Shown piece after piece: positions 1 to 12,065 of a stretch of 64,000 nt of DNA. Positions within the stretch are counted from its first letter, which is position 1, and each line of letters starts with the position of its first letter. This stretch comes from Archegozetes longisetosus. Taxonomy: Eukaryota; Arthropoda; Arachnida; Sarcoptiformes; Trhypochthoniidae. The DNA is taken from positions 10,679,112 through 10,743,111 of the forward strand of contig JAEMBT020000009.1 of the NCBI GenBank assembly GCA_018873245.2. Direction: 5' to 3'. The notes beneath the pieces are model-generated. The model saw nothing but the letters and a program-made list of their open reading frames with translations. It did no database searches and had not been told where the DNA came from. A program made the translations under genes and the position numbers.

Positions 1-89
1 ATCTTCAAAAACAGAATGAGAAAACTTTACTAGACATTTTTTCAATAATAATTTGGTATTCTCAACTTTAAAACTTATTTGTGATTTCG

Positions 90-1590
90 GTTCTATGTCA
101 AAACAGCTAAAGTAAAAATAGCTAACGCAAAAACAGCCAAGCCTATTAAGCTAACAAAAACAGTTAAACAAAAACAGCTAAAATAAAACAGCTAATCAAA
201 ATCAGCTAACTTAAAAAAATTATGATAAACGATTTCAATTGAGTTTTATTGTAATACATCGATAATCAAATATATCAAATTAAACATTCAAATTAATATT
301 ATGAGATTAAGTATTGAGGTATTCGAGTATATTACTATTGTCATATTGATTAACACATGATTGAACACGTTCTGCACAAACTCGATATATTTTACTTTGT
401 GATGGTTGTGGTAGTCCTGCTTCATACTGGTTGAGTTTAAACCTAACGAGAGATTCTTCCTTTTCAATGCATCAATAAGTTTCCAAATAGTGTAATGTGA
501 CGCACCAACAAGTGAACTTAATCGACGGTACCATCCCTCGATGTTATTGTTTATCTTTGGTATACCACCAACCACAGCATCATAGCAATTCCATAGATGA
601 ATTGCATATCTTGGAGCACGTCTTCTATGTATTAATAAATGTCCGATGTAATTGTTTTTAAAGTAATCAACTAAATCTTCTAATAATTGTTCATTATCAG
701 TGAAGAAAGCAGTATCAGTCAATTGTTCAAAAGCTGTTTCGACGTCATTGACGGATTGGGTAACCCCCTATTTGCTAACATAGTGGCCAACTATGCAAAG
801 CAATATTATATACTCACTATCTATATAATAAAATGCTTAGATGCTCTTTCTGTGCGACCACTTAAAAACTTTTTTTTATGGTCATCACAGAAGATTCAGA
901 CTGATTTCGATATTTTCAGTCTGATATATGAAGTTTATTATACCTAAAAATTTGCTACTGTTCTGTTTTTTTTATCTTAGAGGATACGCCACTTCACTGA
1001 AATATAATAGGATTTAAATAAGCAAAGTTCTGAACAAGAAAAGACATTGCACTACATGCAAGTAACTCGCACACATAGCAAGCGAAAACAACGATTGATA
1101 AAATTAAGTTAAATTTTTTTATATTGTTTTAAGGTTTTTTAAAGTGAAATTTTAAGTGTATTTTGTATCTGTGTTTGTGCATGTAATTATATTATTACAA
1201 ATATTAGTGATTGTGATACAAACAAAAGATTCGACGACTAATAAAGTCGTCAAAGATTTAGTAAGGCTTTAGAGTTATTCTAATTTTTTAGACTAATACT
1301 AACTGAGAGAAAGAAATTGAAAAATCTCTATTTAAAGAACTATTTATTTGTTGAATAAAGTTTTAAATCTTTATTTTTTATGAACTTAATAACGGGCCTT
1401 TGCCCGTATTTCTAGCTAGTTCATTTATAAGTTATAAAAGTGTTATTTATTTTGTACAGTTTGTATTAGCTGTTTTGGTTTAACTGTTTTAGTCTAGCTA
1501 TTTTGTTTTAGCTGATTTTACTTAGCTTTTTAAGCTTAGCTGTTTTTGTTTTAGCTGTTATCTTTTAGCTGTTTTGACCCATATGGTGAT
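90..1590. mobile_element. Mutator-like (MULE) element with tandem-repeat inverted ends
   Basis: Left end (about 98-210) holds many direct copies of an 11-base unit close to AAAACAGCTAA; right end (about 1465-1578) holds the same unit as its complement (TTAGCTGTTTT). Together they make long terminal inverted repeats built of short tandem repeats. The outermost matching bases read GTCAAAACAGCTAAA on the left and TTTAGCTGTTTTGAC on the right. The interior carries the C-terminal end of a MULE transposase on the minus strand (288-770). I saw no clear target-site duplication; weaker similarity continues outward on both sides, so the true ends may lie nearer 1 and 1615. Confidence 0.6.
288..770 (-). 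pseudogene. MULE/FLYWCH-type transposase, C-terminal fragment
   Basis: The minus-strand frame of 144 codons, with about 15 more codons readable upstream, has the typical tail of eukaryotic Mutator-like transposases. It shows a YFKNNYIG segment, an Arg-rich stretch before a proline (RRRAP), LWNCYD, then NNNIEGWYRRLSSLVGASH and IWKLIDALK, corresponding to the family's 'N..EGWHR.f...l...HPsIWkfi..LK' block. Upstream of about 770 the frame is broken by stops, and no DDE core or zinc finger is readable, so this is a 5'-deleted relic inside the inverted-repeat element at 90-1590. The last 30 or so codons run into unrelated sequence. A better preserved N-terminal half of the same family lies at 13255-14710. 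Confidence 0.7.
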
Positions 1591-1615
1591 TTCATTTTCT
1601 CACAAAGTTTTTAAT

Positions 1616-2984
1616 GACAAATATAATGCTTTTCAATGGGTAAATTTTCATTGATCGAAGACATTCTTACTTTTAACTTCTTTTTATGCGGTTTTGGTTT
1701 AATTAATCTGCAGCTTTCATTATGACAATTAATTTTTGATACATACACACGAGAATTGCATATTTTTCTCATTTTTAATTTTTTATTAAATATTTGGGTG
1801 AATGGCAAAGTTTAGAAAATTGGCAAACTGTCTTTCAGTTTGATCGACAGTTTTTTTCGTTTCTGTTTTAATTTTTACTTATAAATTTAAGTTAAAATAT
1901 TCGTATATAAATGTGTTATTTAATAGTATAATCAGGATTTATTTGTGTTAATTGTGTAAAAAGTTACAGCTCTTTCAATTTTTTCATGAATTGAGTTACC
2001 AACCCTCCGTAATAATATTTTTTGAAGTCTTTAACAGTCTTCGTCCACTACCGAAAATGTCTGTAAAAAAATCTTTTCCTAGAATTAAATTTTGAACGAG
2101 TTTTCATCGTGTACAGTATCGATTATAGTAAAATGTCACGATCAAAACATTCAGTTGAGATCTGTGGCTTAACTCAAATCGAAGATGGATCAAACTTAGA
2201 GAACAAGTTTGTCAACAGTCGTGTAATAGTTGGAAACGAAACTAAGATCGAAGAGCATCTATAGATGGCTAGTTTGGTCAGAAAAATAGGTGACAGGTAT
2301 GGCCGGCGTGGACCAGCTATTAGTCCTCATTGGTTATGTGTCCTAACAAAAAGATCGAAATTGGGTTGAAGTGTGAAAGTGATTGAGACTCAATTTGGAT
2401 TATTTCGGCTCAAATGTCTAGTTAGATCTAAAAATATGACTGTTCTTTACGGATCTACTAGCATACAAAGGGGTAGAGTAATGGCTAATATTAAAATTAT
2501 TTATATCTGTTTCTGGAGTTCTAGACCGCATCATCCTAATTGAATTAAATGACTAAATATTTCTTGTGCGCAGTAGAAACACTGAGTTGTTAATATCTTG
2601 TTTACTATGCGTTAAGGGCGTAACTCGAAAAAGTTTACTCTTGATATACTGGGATTCAAAGTTTAAACTTTTGCCTCCCATTATTTGACCCCTGAATTAC
2701 CCTAAACTAAGCATTAAAGCTAAATTTTATATGAGGAGTTATAAAAAGTTATTAATAATATTATTTTTACAAAACTAGTTTTTGATTTATTGCATATACG
2801 CCCCTCATGCATAGCATTTCAGTTAACTTAGGTCTCAGAATCCTTTGCGAACATATGAATGTGAAAGCTGTATCTTAAGAATAAGTTAGAAAATCAAATA
2901 AAAATTTATACCGAAAAATGATTTCATTCAATACTTATTAATGGAATACTAAAGTTCAGTTACTTGTGATTGCAAGTCAACTAT
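1616..2984. other. intergenic, no gene seen
   Basis: AT-rich sequence. Only short frames without recognisable motifs were found. A 43-codon frame from about 2133 with an ATG looks faintly coding but ends without a usable splice context, so I do not call it. Confidence 0.4.
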
Positions 2985-3491
2985 AGACGGGTCTGATACG
3001 GTTTATCGACAGCCAGTTTATCGACAATCAGTTTATCTACTCCTGGTTTATCAACACGGGTTTGGTTCTGTTCACCGATGACCTGTTCACCGACAAATGT
3101 TTATTATAAAAGTCGTCAAATTTTCCATTTATCTCGATTTCAATCGTTTTATAAGGTTAAGTTAGGTTAGGTTAGGTAACGATGTCATTTTTATTAGGCT
3201 AGCTTAGGTTATGTTAGCCACCTTGTGTTAGGTAATGTTGCTATGTTCATTAGTCAAGTTTAGTATTAGTTACAAATAAAATCCTCTTAGTTTTTAAAAT
3301 TTTGGTGGGTAGGTTGTTTGTGAACAGAACCGGATCCTGTCGACACACGGCTTAACAACCAGTTTATCGGCGACCATTTCAATTGTATACCCTGTAAATA
3401 GATTTATCGTATAAATAAAACGATCTTGTCGATAAACTAGTCGTGTCAATAAACTGACTGTCGACAAATTGTATCGGACCTGAGTTATTCA
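2985..3491. repeat. inverted-repeat element with GTTTATCGACA motif repeats
   Basis: The left end (about 2990-3060) has repeated GTTTATCGACA-like units after GGTCTGATACG; the right end (about 3410-3485) is the imperfect complement, ending TGTATCGGACC. A second, inner inverted pair surrounds GGTTCTGTTCACC (3062) and GTGAACAGAACC (3323). The interior has a few TTAGGTTAGG units. No coding sequence. Probably a non-autonomous DNA element; family not identified. Confidence 0.55.
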
Positions 3492-4004
3492 TGAAATGAT
3501 GAAAACAAATCCACTTACTTACTGGTGATCTATATGAATAAGAGATCCATATTCTCAACAAATAAAACTCAGTATTTGTTCAATAGTTCATAAAAGTAAA
3601 TCGTTAACTGGTATTAAAGCCGGTATGAAAAGCTTTGTCCTGAAATTGCAAAGTGTTTCTATAAAAGCTTATAATACAGTAGCCTCTCGCTAAAGTAAAC
3701 ACCCTAATGTACTAGAAATCTGTTCATTTTAATGGAGGTCACTATATAGGATATAGTATTAAGAATCCGTGGACCAAACAGCTTTTTAAAATGTGTGCAT
3801 TAAGGCGAGTTTTTCACTACATCAGAATTCATTATAGAGTTATTTGTGGTAATAAAGCACTTATTGAGCTTTTGAATACTTTTGATTTGCAATAACCTAA
3901 TAAATCACAGTTACCCGTATCTTTAAATATCATTTTCAAGTAAATATCTCGTTAATCATTGAAAATCTTAAACTGCATTTGAAAAGGCTTTTTATTGAAT
4001 TTCG
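3492..4004. other. intergenic with a pogo-like terminal sequence
   Basis: Nothing coding. At 3679 the string CAGTAGCCTCTCGCTAAAGT resembles the start of pogo/Tigger-type non-autonomous elements ('CAGT..AACCTCTC.CTAAGT'), but I could not find a matching inverted end downstream. Confidence 0.3.
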
Positions 4005-4562
4005 GGGTGAATCCGGGCTAATGGGTCTAAAGGGGTTCCCGACCTCCCACCTCCAAGTGTGATATATCATTGGATTCGGTTCGTCAAGCTGAACATTTTG
4101 ATACTACACTTGACCACTTTTGATCCGAACCTGACCACTTCTGGACAACTGCCGACGGGAGTGCCCGACCCCGCCAAGTGATATATTATTAAACTCAGGA
4201 CATCGAACTGAACATTTTGATACCTCACTTGGTCAATTATCATAAGTAGTTCTCGAGATTCTCGAGTCGTAACCTAAACAAGCCTGATATAAACTAAAGA
4301 AGAATAAGTTAGGTCGCTTCGCGACCTAACCTATTATAACTTAGTTTAAATCAGGTTTGGCTTGGGTTACAACTTGGTAAAGCCAGGTTTACTCATTTTC
4401 GAGGGGGTTAGGTCTCGGTGGCCAGAAGTGGTCAGGTTCGGGTTGGAAGTAGTCAAGTGTGGTATCAAAATGTTCAGCTCAACGAACTGAATCCAATGAT
4501 GTATTACACTTGGAGGTAGGGGGTCGGGAACCACCTTAGACCCATTAGCCCGGATTTACTCC
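4005..4562. repeat. MITE family 1, copy 1
   Basis: Starts with GGTGAATCCGGGCTAATGGG and ends with its complement (CCCATTAGCCCGGATTTACTCC). Terminal arms are about 150 bases and include CTGAACATTTTGATAC near their inner ends. The centre holds a perfect short palindrome GGTCGCTTCGCGACC (about 4312). No coding capacity. A second copy in the opposite orientation lies at 7700-8225 and a 60-base end fragment at 25559-25621. No convincing target-site duplication. Confidence 0.8.
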
Positions 4563-6554
4563 AAATAACTATTTGAAACACAAGCTTTAATTATAACTCA
4601 ATTGATTGAGGCATTCATTGATTTGGTTGTGAAACAATAAACATGAAAATTCAATAAATAAATAAACAGTTTTTAGTTATTATAAAAATCTTAATTAATA
4701 AACAATTGATTGTCATTTGTTTCGAATATATTTGAATACAATTTATAAAAACATTTGAGATATGTTTAGGTATGTGTATGACTATCTCAATCGATAGTAC
4801 TCTCGACAAATCTCGAAATCGAGTCTCGTAAATACCGACCACTACTGAATACATCAAAGAAGTAGCGAAGTCAATAGAGAGTCACGTTGTCGACCGTCAT
4901 TATATGGCAACAAAATTATTGCTTTTCATAATAATTACTTATGAACATTAATTCAAATTTCTATCGGATTGAAAATATTCTAAATCAGATTATTTTCTCT
5001 AAAGCTGAAAGAGTTTGAGTTCTTATAGTTTTTAACGTCAGACGGTTTTTATTCTTATCGATTATTGGTATTTTGTTGAATGTGCGGCAATAATAAACTC
5101 GATTCACTTCAAACAATTTAAATAATAGATTTTATTTTCTACAAACAGACCTGATCTTTGATTTCGTTTTCAAATCAAAATTCTCGAGAATCATGAGAAA
5201 TGATTGATTCAACAAATGACTGATTCCTACAATGAGCGAAACTAAACTATTTTCAATATCTTTTACTACTTATGAATACGAGAAAATATTTTTGATACTC
5301 TTTATAGAATTGGCCAAATTATTAAAATAAATATGTAATCAAATAACAACAAAATTATCTGAAATAAAGAGTGTAACCTTTGAATAATTGTCATATATTG
5401 AATTTATTTTTATGTAATAACATAATTAAGAAGTGATACCTTTACTAATACTGAGTGAAGGCTTAACGCGAAATCAATGTTATTTAAGATGTATATATTA
5501 ATGTTTTTATCAAGTTAAATTCTTAAATTTGCACTATTTGTTGCTGATTTTCTATTGCATTTTACTCAATAGAAGTATAGTATTTGTCAGTAATTGTTTC
5601 GAACACATTATGAATTTAATGCAAATTTTCGATCGATATAGTACACTCGTATTGACAATTAGGTTGATAAACAGTCTAGTTAATGGCGTTTTATAATAAA
5701 TTTGAATGATTAAACATCGTTAATAAGCTATTAATTTCTTTTGTTAAATTGAGTATAAGATATAAATACTCTCGTATTCACGTTCATATTGTATATAAGT
5801 TTAAATTATGAATATTGGTGAGTATAGCGATTAATGGGCTTTAGGTGAATTTTTATTTCGATCACTCTTTATCTTACAAAGCAGAGTAGGCAACTGTAGA
5901 AGTTTCGATTTTAATGCAATACTCTTTATAAAATATCTATTTTATACTTAAAAACTATAAGGTACTCACTACTGCTTAAAGAAGTTTCTTAATGATTCGG
6001 ACCTTCAAAATATTAGAAGTCATACATAAACAAATGCGTTCTGTCACTTCAATTGAGTTACAAATTCACATTTATTATGAGAAAAGGTTGTGGATCACCA
6101 GTTTTTCTATATCTTTCAGACCGCATGGTATTCATGTACTCATATATGCAATGTCTGTCATCTAAAAACTGTATGACTCCAAATTTTTCACATTAAATGG
6201 TTAAACAATGCAAATGGTTAACTGAATGACTGGTACTGTATATAAATAAACGGTATCTCTTTATGGCGAAAAAATTGTAAGTCACGCAGTCCTTAGATGA
6301 TAGACACTGTAACATTATTTTGCAAGTAGCACATCAATACTATGCGATCTAGTAGATGTGTAGAAGCTTTCCGTCGACAAACTTTTTTTTATAATAATTT
6401 ATGTTTTTATAATGCACTAAATTTGCAATTCAATTGTAGTGATGGAAAGCATTTATTTATGTATGACTTGTAACACTTTGAGGGTCCTCATCATTATAAA
6501 ACCATTTTAAGTAGAAATGAATACCTCATTTATATATTATTTTTAAGCATAGAA
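4563..6554. other. intergenic, no gene seen
   Basis: About 2 kb of AT-rich DNA. One 68-codon minus frame at 4651-4857 has no family features or splice context. No repeats with matching ends noticed. Confidence 0.4.
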
Positions 6555-7195
6555 TACTTATTTCGGCATTCCTTGCGTATGCGATCTACAAAAGCTTTAG
6601 TGATCTACCTGTGCGTTTATTACTTTAATATGCGGTCTACAAAAAAATGTAGTGATCTACAATTAAAGTATAATAAAGCATCGTTGGGGTAAACATTGAT
6701 AATAAGTCAAAATGTTATTAAACGATTGATAGTTGGAGTCACATGACTGAAGGCAAGATTTATTTTGCTTTCTATAGAAAAGAATATTCGCGACGTTTGT
6801 GATTTGCCTTCAATCACGTGACTTTTAATCTCAATCAGCTCTCAATCGTTTAATTATACTAAATTATGAATTAAAAACTAATTTTATGTCGCGTAAAATT
6901 GCCATGAATGGATCCTTAGGATTGAGCGAACGCCACCAACGCTCTGCTAAATGCCGATGAAACAAATCATGAGAAGTACCATTCATTTTACTTAAAAACT
7001 CATAAACAGACTTTTCACTTGAAATGATAGTATATAACTCGCTAGCTAACATTGTAATGAATAAAGCAATGAGTAGTTCAGTGTTTAAATTGAGTTAAAA
7101 ATGTTCAAGTTTTTAGTCATTGTTGTAGATCGCATATTAAAGGTAGAACAGGAAAATGGATCGCATACGCAAGGAATGCCCTTATTTCGCAAAAG
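6555..7195. repeat. inverted-repeat element with a nested inverted repeat
   Basis: Left end (about 6563) reads GGCATTCCTTGCGTATGCGATC, right end (about 7160-7182) is the complement, GATCGCATACGCAAGGAATGCC. A second block, TTTAATATGCGGTCTAC at 6625 and its complement near 7125-7141, extends the arms. Inside, 6717-6852 is a smaller inverted repeat beginning AAACGATTGATAGTTGGAGTCA, with an imperfect complementary end. A 62-codon minus frame inside (6864-7052) has no recognised motif. Confidence 0.6.
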
Positions 7196-7405
7196 CAACT
7201 TCATTAAAATCGAGACTTATACAGTTTCCTATTCTTTATTGTAAGATTAATTGGCTCTTATCATGAAATCATTGAACGAATATCTATAAAATAATGGGAA
7301 AACTCAATAATATTCCCACATCTTTTTGATATCATCTCAGAGCACTTCGATAAGAATATTTATATATTCTCAAATTTGATTAAAGTTATTAAAACTGAAA
7401 ACTGA

Positions 7406-9028
7406 AAGGCGCCGAATATAGAGAGTGATTTTGATCCTTCACAAGTATTACCGTCAGAATTTTTGGTCACTTCTACTGGATCTCATTTATATCGAATCGA
7501 TTTATCTCTTTTCGAAAACGGATCGAACAAAAGAAGCAGATTTCATAATCCATTATTGGTTACCATAGTTTATTCGTTATTTTTGGCCAAATCTATCATT
7601 TCTTTAGTCTTGTCAGAAGAAAATCCTGAGTATTTCATAATAATTCTCGATTTCTCATACTTTATTAACGCGAGAGTTCACTTTAACTTCTTAGCGATAG
7701 GTGAATCCTGGCTAATGGGTCTAAAGGGGTTCCCGACTCCCCCTCCAAGTGTAATACATCATTAGATTCAATTCGCCTAGCTGAACATTTTGATATCACA
7801 CTTGACTACTTCCAACCCGAACCTGACCACTTCTTGCCACCGAGACCTAACCCCCTCGTAAATGGGTAAACCTGGCTTTACCAAGTTGTAACCCAAGCCA
7901 AACCTTGTTTGGGTCACGACTCGAGAATCCAGGTTTATCCATTCGAGGTACTAAACCAAACAATGGTGGATATCTCGAGAACTACTTATGATAATTGATC
8001 AAATGAGGTATCAAAATGTTCAGTTCGATGTCCTGAGTCCAATGATATATCACTTGGCTGGGTCAGCCACTCCCGTCGGGAGTTGTCCAGAAGTGGTCAG
8101 GTTCGGGTTGGATATAGTCAAGTGTGGTATCAAAATGTTCAGCTTGACGAACTGAATACAATGATATATCACGCTTGGGGGTGGGGGTCAGGAACCCCTT
8201 TAGACCCATTAGCCCGGATTCACCCTCCGACTTGCTTAAAACCGTCTTAAAACCGTCTGAGATGAATCAGAACTCACTTCACCGCTAAGTATTGGACGTT
8301 CAAATAAAGTCCGAATATACAAATTCATGAAAACAGCGAAACGAATATTCTATATTTGCGACAATTTGTCAAAGCAGGTGATCATAACATTTGCTTTGAT
8401 TGGCTTTAATTTGCCGATCTTTTTCAACTGTTCTCTCGTTCAATTCATTTTGTATGTATTTCCTCTGAATTTGATCTTCGTTTTAGCCGGTTATTTCGTC
8501 CATGTGAATATTATGTACCATATGGTCTACTTTTATCTCATTTGTTATTATCTGTCAATTAAAGTTAAAGAATTGAATGAGAAAATCAAGATTTTTGCCA
8601 AAACGAAACCAAAATTAACGGACAAAAGTGCTATGGCTAACATGAAGACTTTGAATGCAAACTATTTGGAAATCAATTCGTTTAATAAAGATTTCTGGTC
8701 GATATATTTATTCTCGGTTTGGCTGACGTACTCCTATATAATCGACTTACTCATATTCATTAGCATATTCTTGAAAACTGGTCTAATATTGAAGCTACTT
8801 TTCATTTATGTTTCTCTTGCTTTCATGTTCTCTCTGACGTTAATCATAAGTTGCGCCTCTTCTGTCTATCATCAAACCAGTAAAATCTATGATATTTTAT
8901 TGGAAATCATGTTCACACCCGAAAAGTTGTCCTTATCCAATGTCATACACATCAAAGTTTGTAAAACTTGCAAAAATATAAGATTAATTATAAGAATTCA
9001 ATTGATGACAAATCTTATCATTTTTTAG
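7406..9028 (+). pseudogene. gustatory-receptor-like 7TM protein, interrupted by a MITE
   Basis: Two open segments read as one multi-span membrane protein. 7406-7699 encodes two hydrophobic helices around 'LLVTIVYSLFLAKSIISLVL' and 'YFIIILDFSYFINAR'. After a 525-base MITE, 8261-9028 encodes further helices (from about 'VIITFALIGFNLPIF' to 'LAFMFSLTLIISCASSVYH') separated by the charged loop YYLSIKVKELNEKI. This layout and the LD..hhh..R and loop patterns resemble arthropod gustatory receptors, a family greatly expanded in mites. The usual C-terminal TYhhhhhQF motif is missing; a short stretch after the stop (about 9029-9110) seems to continue a degraded C-terminus in another frame. No ATG starts the first segment, so an upstream exon is missing or lost. 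It is either a pseudogene or a gene with the MITE inside an intron; the family call is by general appearance only. Confidence 0.45.
7700..8225. repeat. MITE family 1, copy 2 (inside the receptor-like gene)
   Basis: Left end GTGAATCCTGGCTAATGGGT, right end ACCCATTAGCCCGGATTCAC. It matches the copy at 4005-4562 but the interior is reversed. It directly follows the open frame of the 7TM protein; the junction reads GATAG/GTGAAT, so the element end supplies a plausible splice donor (GTGAAT). Confidence 0.8.
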
Positions 9029-10759
9029 TTGTCGTCATTCATTGAGAGAGTGAGTGAAAAGAGAATTGGATTTTATTGTTGAAAACTATTTGTTATAAAC
9101 CACTTTCGTGGATATGAAATAAGAACTGATTTGTAACATAATATGGATTTTAAGGCTTTTTCATTACCATTCATAGATCACAGTCTTGACTATGATTTTC
9201 ATGCTGAAAATCATATCAATGTCTGTGTATTGATCTGATAATACATTGAAAATCTTATCAATATAATACTAACTTTAATACTATATCTATTTCTATTATT
9301 GCTGTCATACTCTTTACGATTATTTATCATACTATAGCTAAAAGTGTTGAAAATGAATATCGACTAATGTCTGGTTTGAGCGCAACAGAAAGCCCAATAA
9401 GTCTGCCTCAATGTATGAAATCAAATGTTAGATTTTACTTGAAACGTTATTTTGTGGTATAACGATTTCGGGTTTGGTCATGTCGTACACTTAGTCAAAC
9501 AGTCCGTCGTGTCGTTCTAAATGTTTTAGTATTTGTTCTAATATGTATTATTAACTTTTTGACTCTTTGTTCTTATATTTATAACTTATATCTAAAGTCT
9601 TTCACATTATTTATCAGTATATAATTTCAACTCGTTGAATGACAACAACTACAAAACTTATTTATTATGATGCATTATATCTGTTTCATTAGTTATATAC
9701 ACTCATAAGTGAAAAGACACGTCACTTAAATAATCGATGTCTAATTCAATTAATTTGAATCATAACACATGATCGTTATTCAGCAAATAATACCTTGATT
9801 TGTACTCAATAGTAGTGTATAATTACTGTGTTTCGATTTCGGCCAGCGACCTAATTCACCTAACATGATTGTCGAAACTAAAAAACGTGTTTCGGTCGGG
9901 AAGCGTAGTTTACCGTTTTGACCGAAAACATTTCTATTATGTGATTATTTTTGCGTGCATATTTATTTATCTAAATGTAATCTTAAGTAATAATATCCAC
10001 GTTAAACAATAAAGTTTGTTTCGACAGCCGTTTCGGATCCTCATTCGTACACAAATATTTTTGCTCTATTTTCAAAATGAATTGTTTCCCAAGTACTCTG
10101 AAAATATTAATTTTTTAAAAAGTGCACATTTACGCTGTGCTTTTCCAAGCATCTAAAGGGTGGTGTTTTAAGATACATGTATTTGATACCCATCCTCCCC
10201 ATAGAAATGTCCTCTCTTGTATTCTCTGCTCTTTTTTTTCTATAAGTCGATTCACTTACTAATTGCTGAATTGAAAACCAAACAAGTATTGAACCAAAAC
10301 ATGAACTCATGTGCGAATCACGTTATCATAACATTAGTAATGCGACGGATAAGAAATGAAGACAACATGAAGGTTGACATTAGACTGGTTTGTATGAATT
10401 ACTATCAGGTTAGGTTAGGTTATCAAACAAGAAGTTGTTCACAATTATTGAGATAGTGATTGAAAGTCCAGAATAAGATGTTGACAATTTTACACAGCCT
10501 CAGTCTCCGATGAGTACTGTACTTGCGCTTACAAATTATTTTTGACGATAGCCAAACCTTTGATGGCTTAGGTGTGCAGATAACTCATGCAGTATGCGTT
10601 GCAAATATGTAGCAAATCGTGCTCATCTTTTCGTAAAGTTAGGCCAATGCTTATAATGTTAAAGGCCAACTAAACCATAGCTCAACAAGGATAGAGACAA
10701 CAATAAGTTTTGATCTGAAGCGCTGTCCTTTGGTTTTTGAAAATAACTAGAAAAAATCT
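9029..10759. other. intergenic; one small membrane-like open segment
   Basis: At about 9268-9461 a short plus-strand open segment encodes a hydrophobic helix (SIIAVILFTIIYHTIAK) followed by a soluble tail. It may be a leftover exon of another receptor, but there is no start or family motif. The rest (9470-10759) shows nothing I can support. Confidence 0.3.
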
Positions 10760-11095
10760 TTTTTCTCATCAAATCCGACTTATAAATGGACAATAATCGA
10801 GACTAAGACACATAAAAATAGTTGCCTGCCCGACACCACCATTTCCTGAATGGATTAAAATCTTTTCTCGGTTTAAATTTTGCTCTTATGATAAGTGCCT
10901 AATAGGCAGTTGCGTAAACTATCGGTACTGTCACCGTATCTTCGAATGACCTATTTTTAAAGACAAAGAATAGAAATTGTGAATCTTTGATTGCAATAGT
11001 TGTGGTCAAACATTTTGACGGATAAATTGCCATAACTCTTTCACTATTTTCAGCAAAACCAGAAGTTCAAATCGAAGTGTACACCACGGAAGCCT
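10760..11095 (-). pseudogene. fatty acid synthase enoyl-reductase fragment, copy 1
   Basis: On the minus strand at about 10822-10860 the sequence encodes IHSGNGGVGQATI, the NADPH-binding glycine loop of the enoyl-reductase domain of animal type I fatty acid synthase. Upstream the reading frame is full of stops, but the DNA aligns base by base with 15270-15590, where the family is clear. Only this piece of the domain is left. It is non-functional: frameshifts and stops precede the glycine loop and no neighbouring FAS domains were found. Confidence 0.6.
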
Positions 11096-12065
11096 AGTGT
11101 GAAGGGTACACTAGTTTGAATAGGGAAGCCAGAATCCAGGGCGTTAAAGTGGCTTTTTCGAGAAGAGCTCGGGGGCGTATAAAAGCCATTTACAGAGCAA
11201 AATTCGGGGCAATAAAGGTTACACTTTATATCTTTTTTCAAAGTATCACGCTTTATTAAAAATCCTAAATTCAATGCGAGTACTTTATTTCAATAAAGCC
11301 GTGAAAAATGGTTTGCGTTCATTTTTCCTATACGACCATTTAAACGAAAGTATCGATAAGTTTAGCGTTAAGTTTTTAAAGCTGTTATCCTCGACTGCTG
11401 CCCTAATATATGTCATTCAATATAAGAAATTTTACTTATGATCTTAGAAATTATCTTCATACAATATCTGGTATATACGAACCAACGCCAATCAGATTTT
11501 CGTACTGTCTTCAATCATAGTCCAGTAAAATTAGTCTTGGCGAATCATAGGATATATATCGGTGTACTCGCAATATCGGCGCAGCAGATGCACTGCTAGG
11601 GAATGTGAGAACAAGACAACGGATGATAGTCTATCACCAGGGAGTGATATTTCAAATCCCTAAATGTAGTCTTTACATGAGTACTAGTCAGTTGCACACA
11701 ATGCCGGTTACTAGTTTTTAGCAGATGATGACTAGTGTGCTTAGGTATGAATCTAATAAAAACCGCTTAACTAATTCTACAAAAGAGCTTAGATTGTAAA
11801 AATACTCTTATTTTCACGTCCTTTTTGAAGTTAAAGTTCAAATTCTAGCTGATATAAAAATTCAGTAAGATCATTTTGTTAAGGGGCTTGAACGGATGAG
11901 CTTAGTTATGTATTATTCTTGTGTTTTTACGCCTTTCTTGAAAATCATACTTTGATTTAAAGAAAGTTTCTTTCAAAGATGAATTATTTGTAAATTTCAA
12001 TCCGAGGACGAATACTCAATATGCGGAGAACAGAGACAATCCCATTAAGCAAAAGAGATAACGAT
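11096..12065. other. intergenic, no gene seen
   Basis: No supported gene. Short frames only. Confidence 0.35.

Noticed and set aside
687..947. 86-codon plus-strand frame opposite the MULE transposase
   Set aside because: Mostly antisense to the transposase relic, no own motifs.
3155..3176. Short run of TTAGG units, like arthropod telomere repeats
   Set aside because: Only a few units inside an inverted-repeat element, and single TTAGGTTAGG strings recur at 10408 and 57683; not a telomere or a convincing interstitial array.
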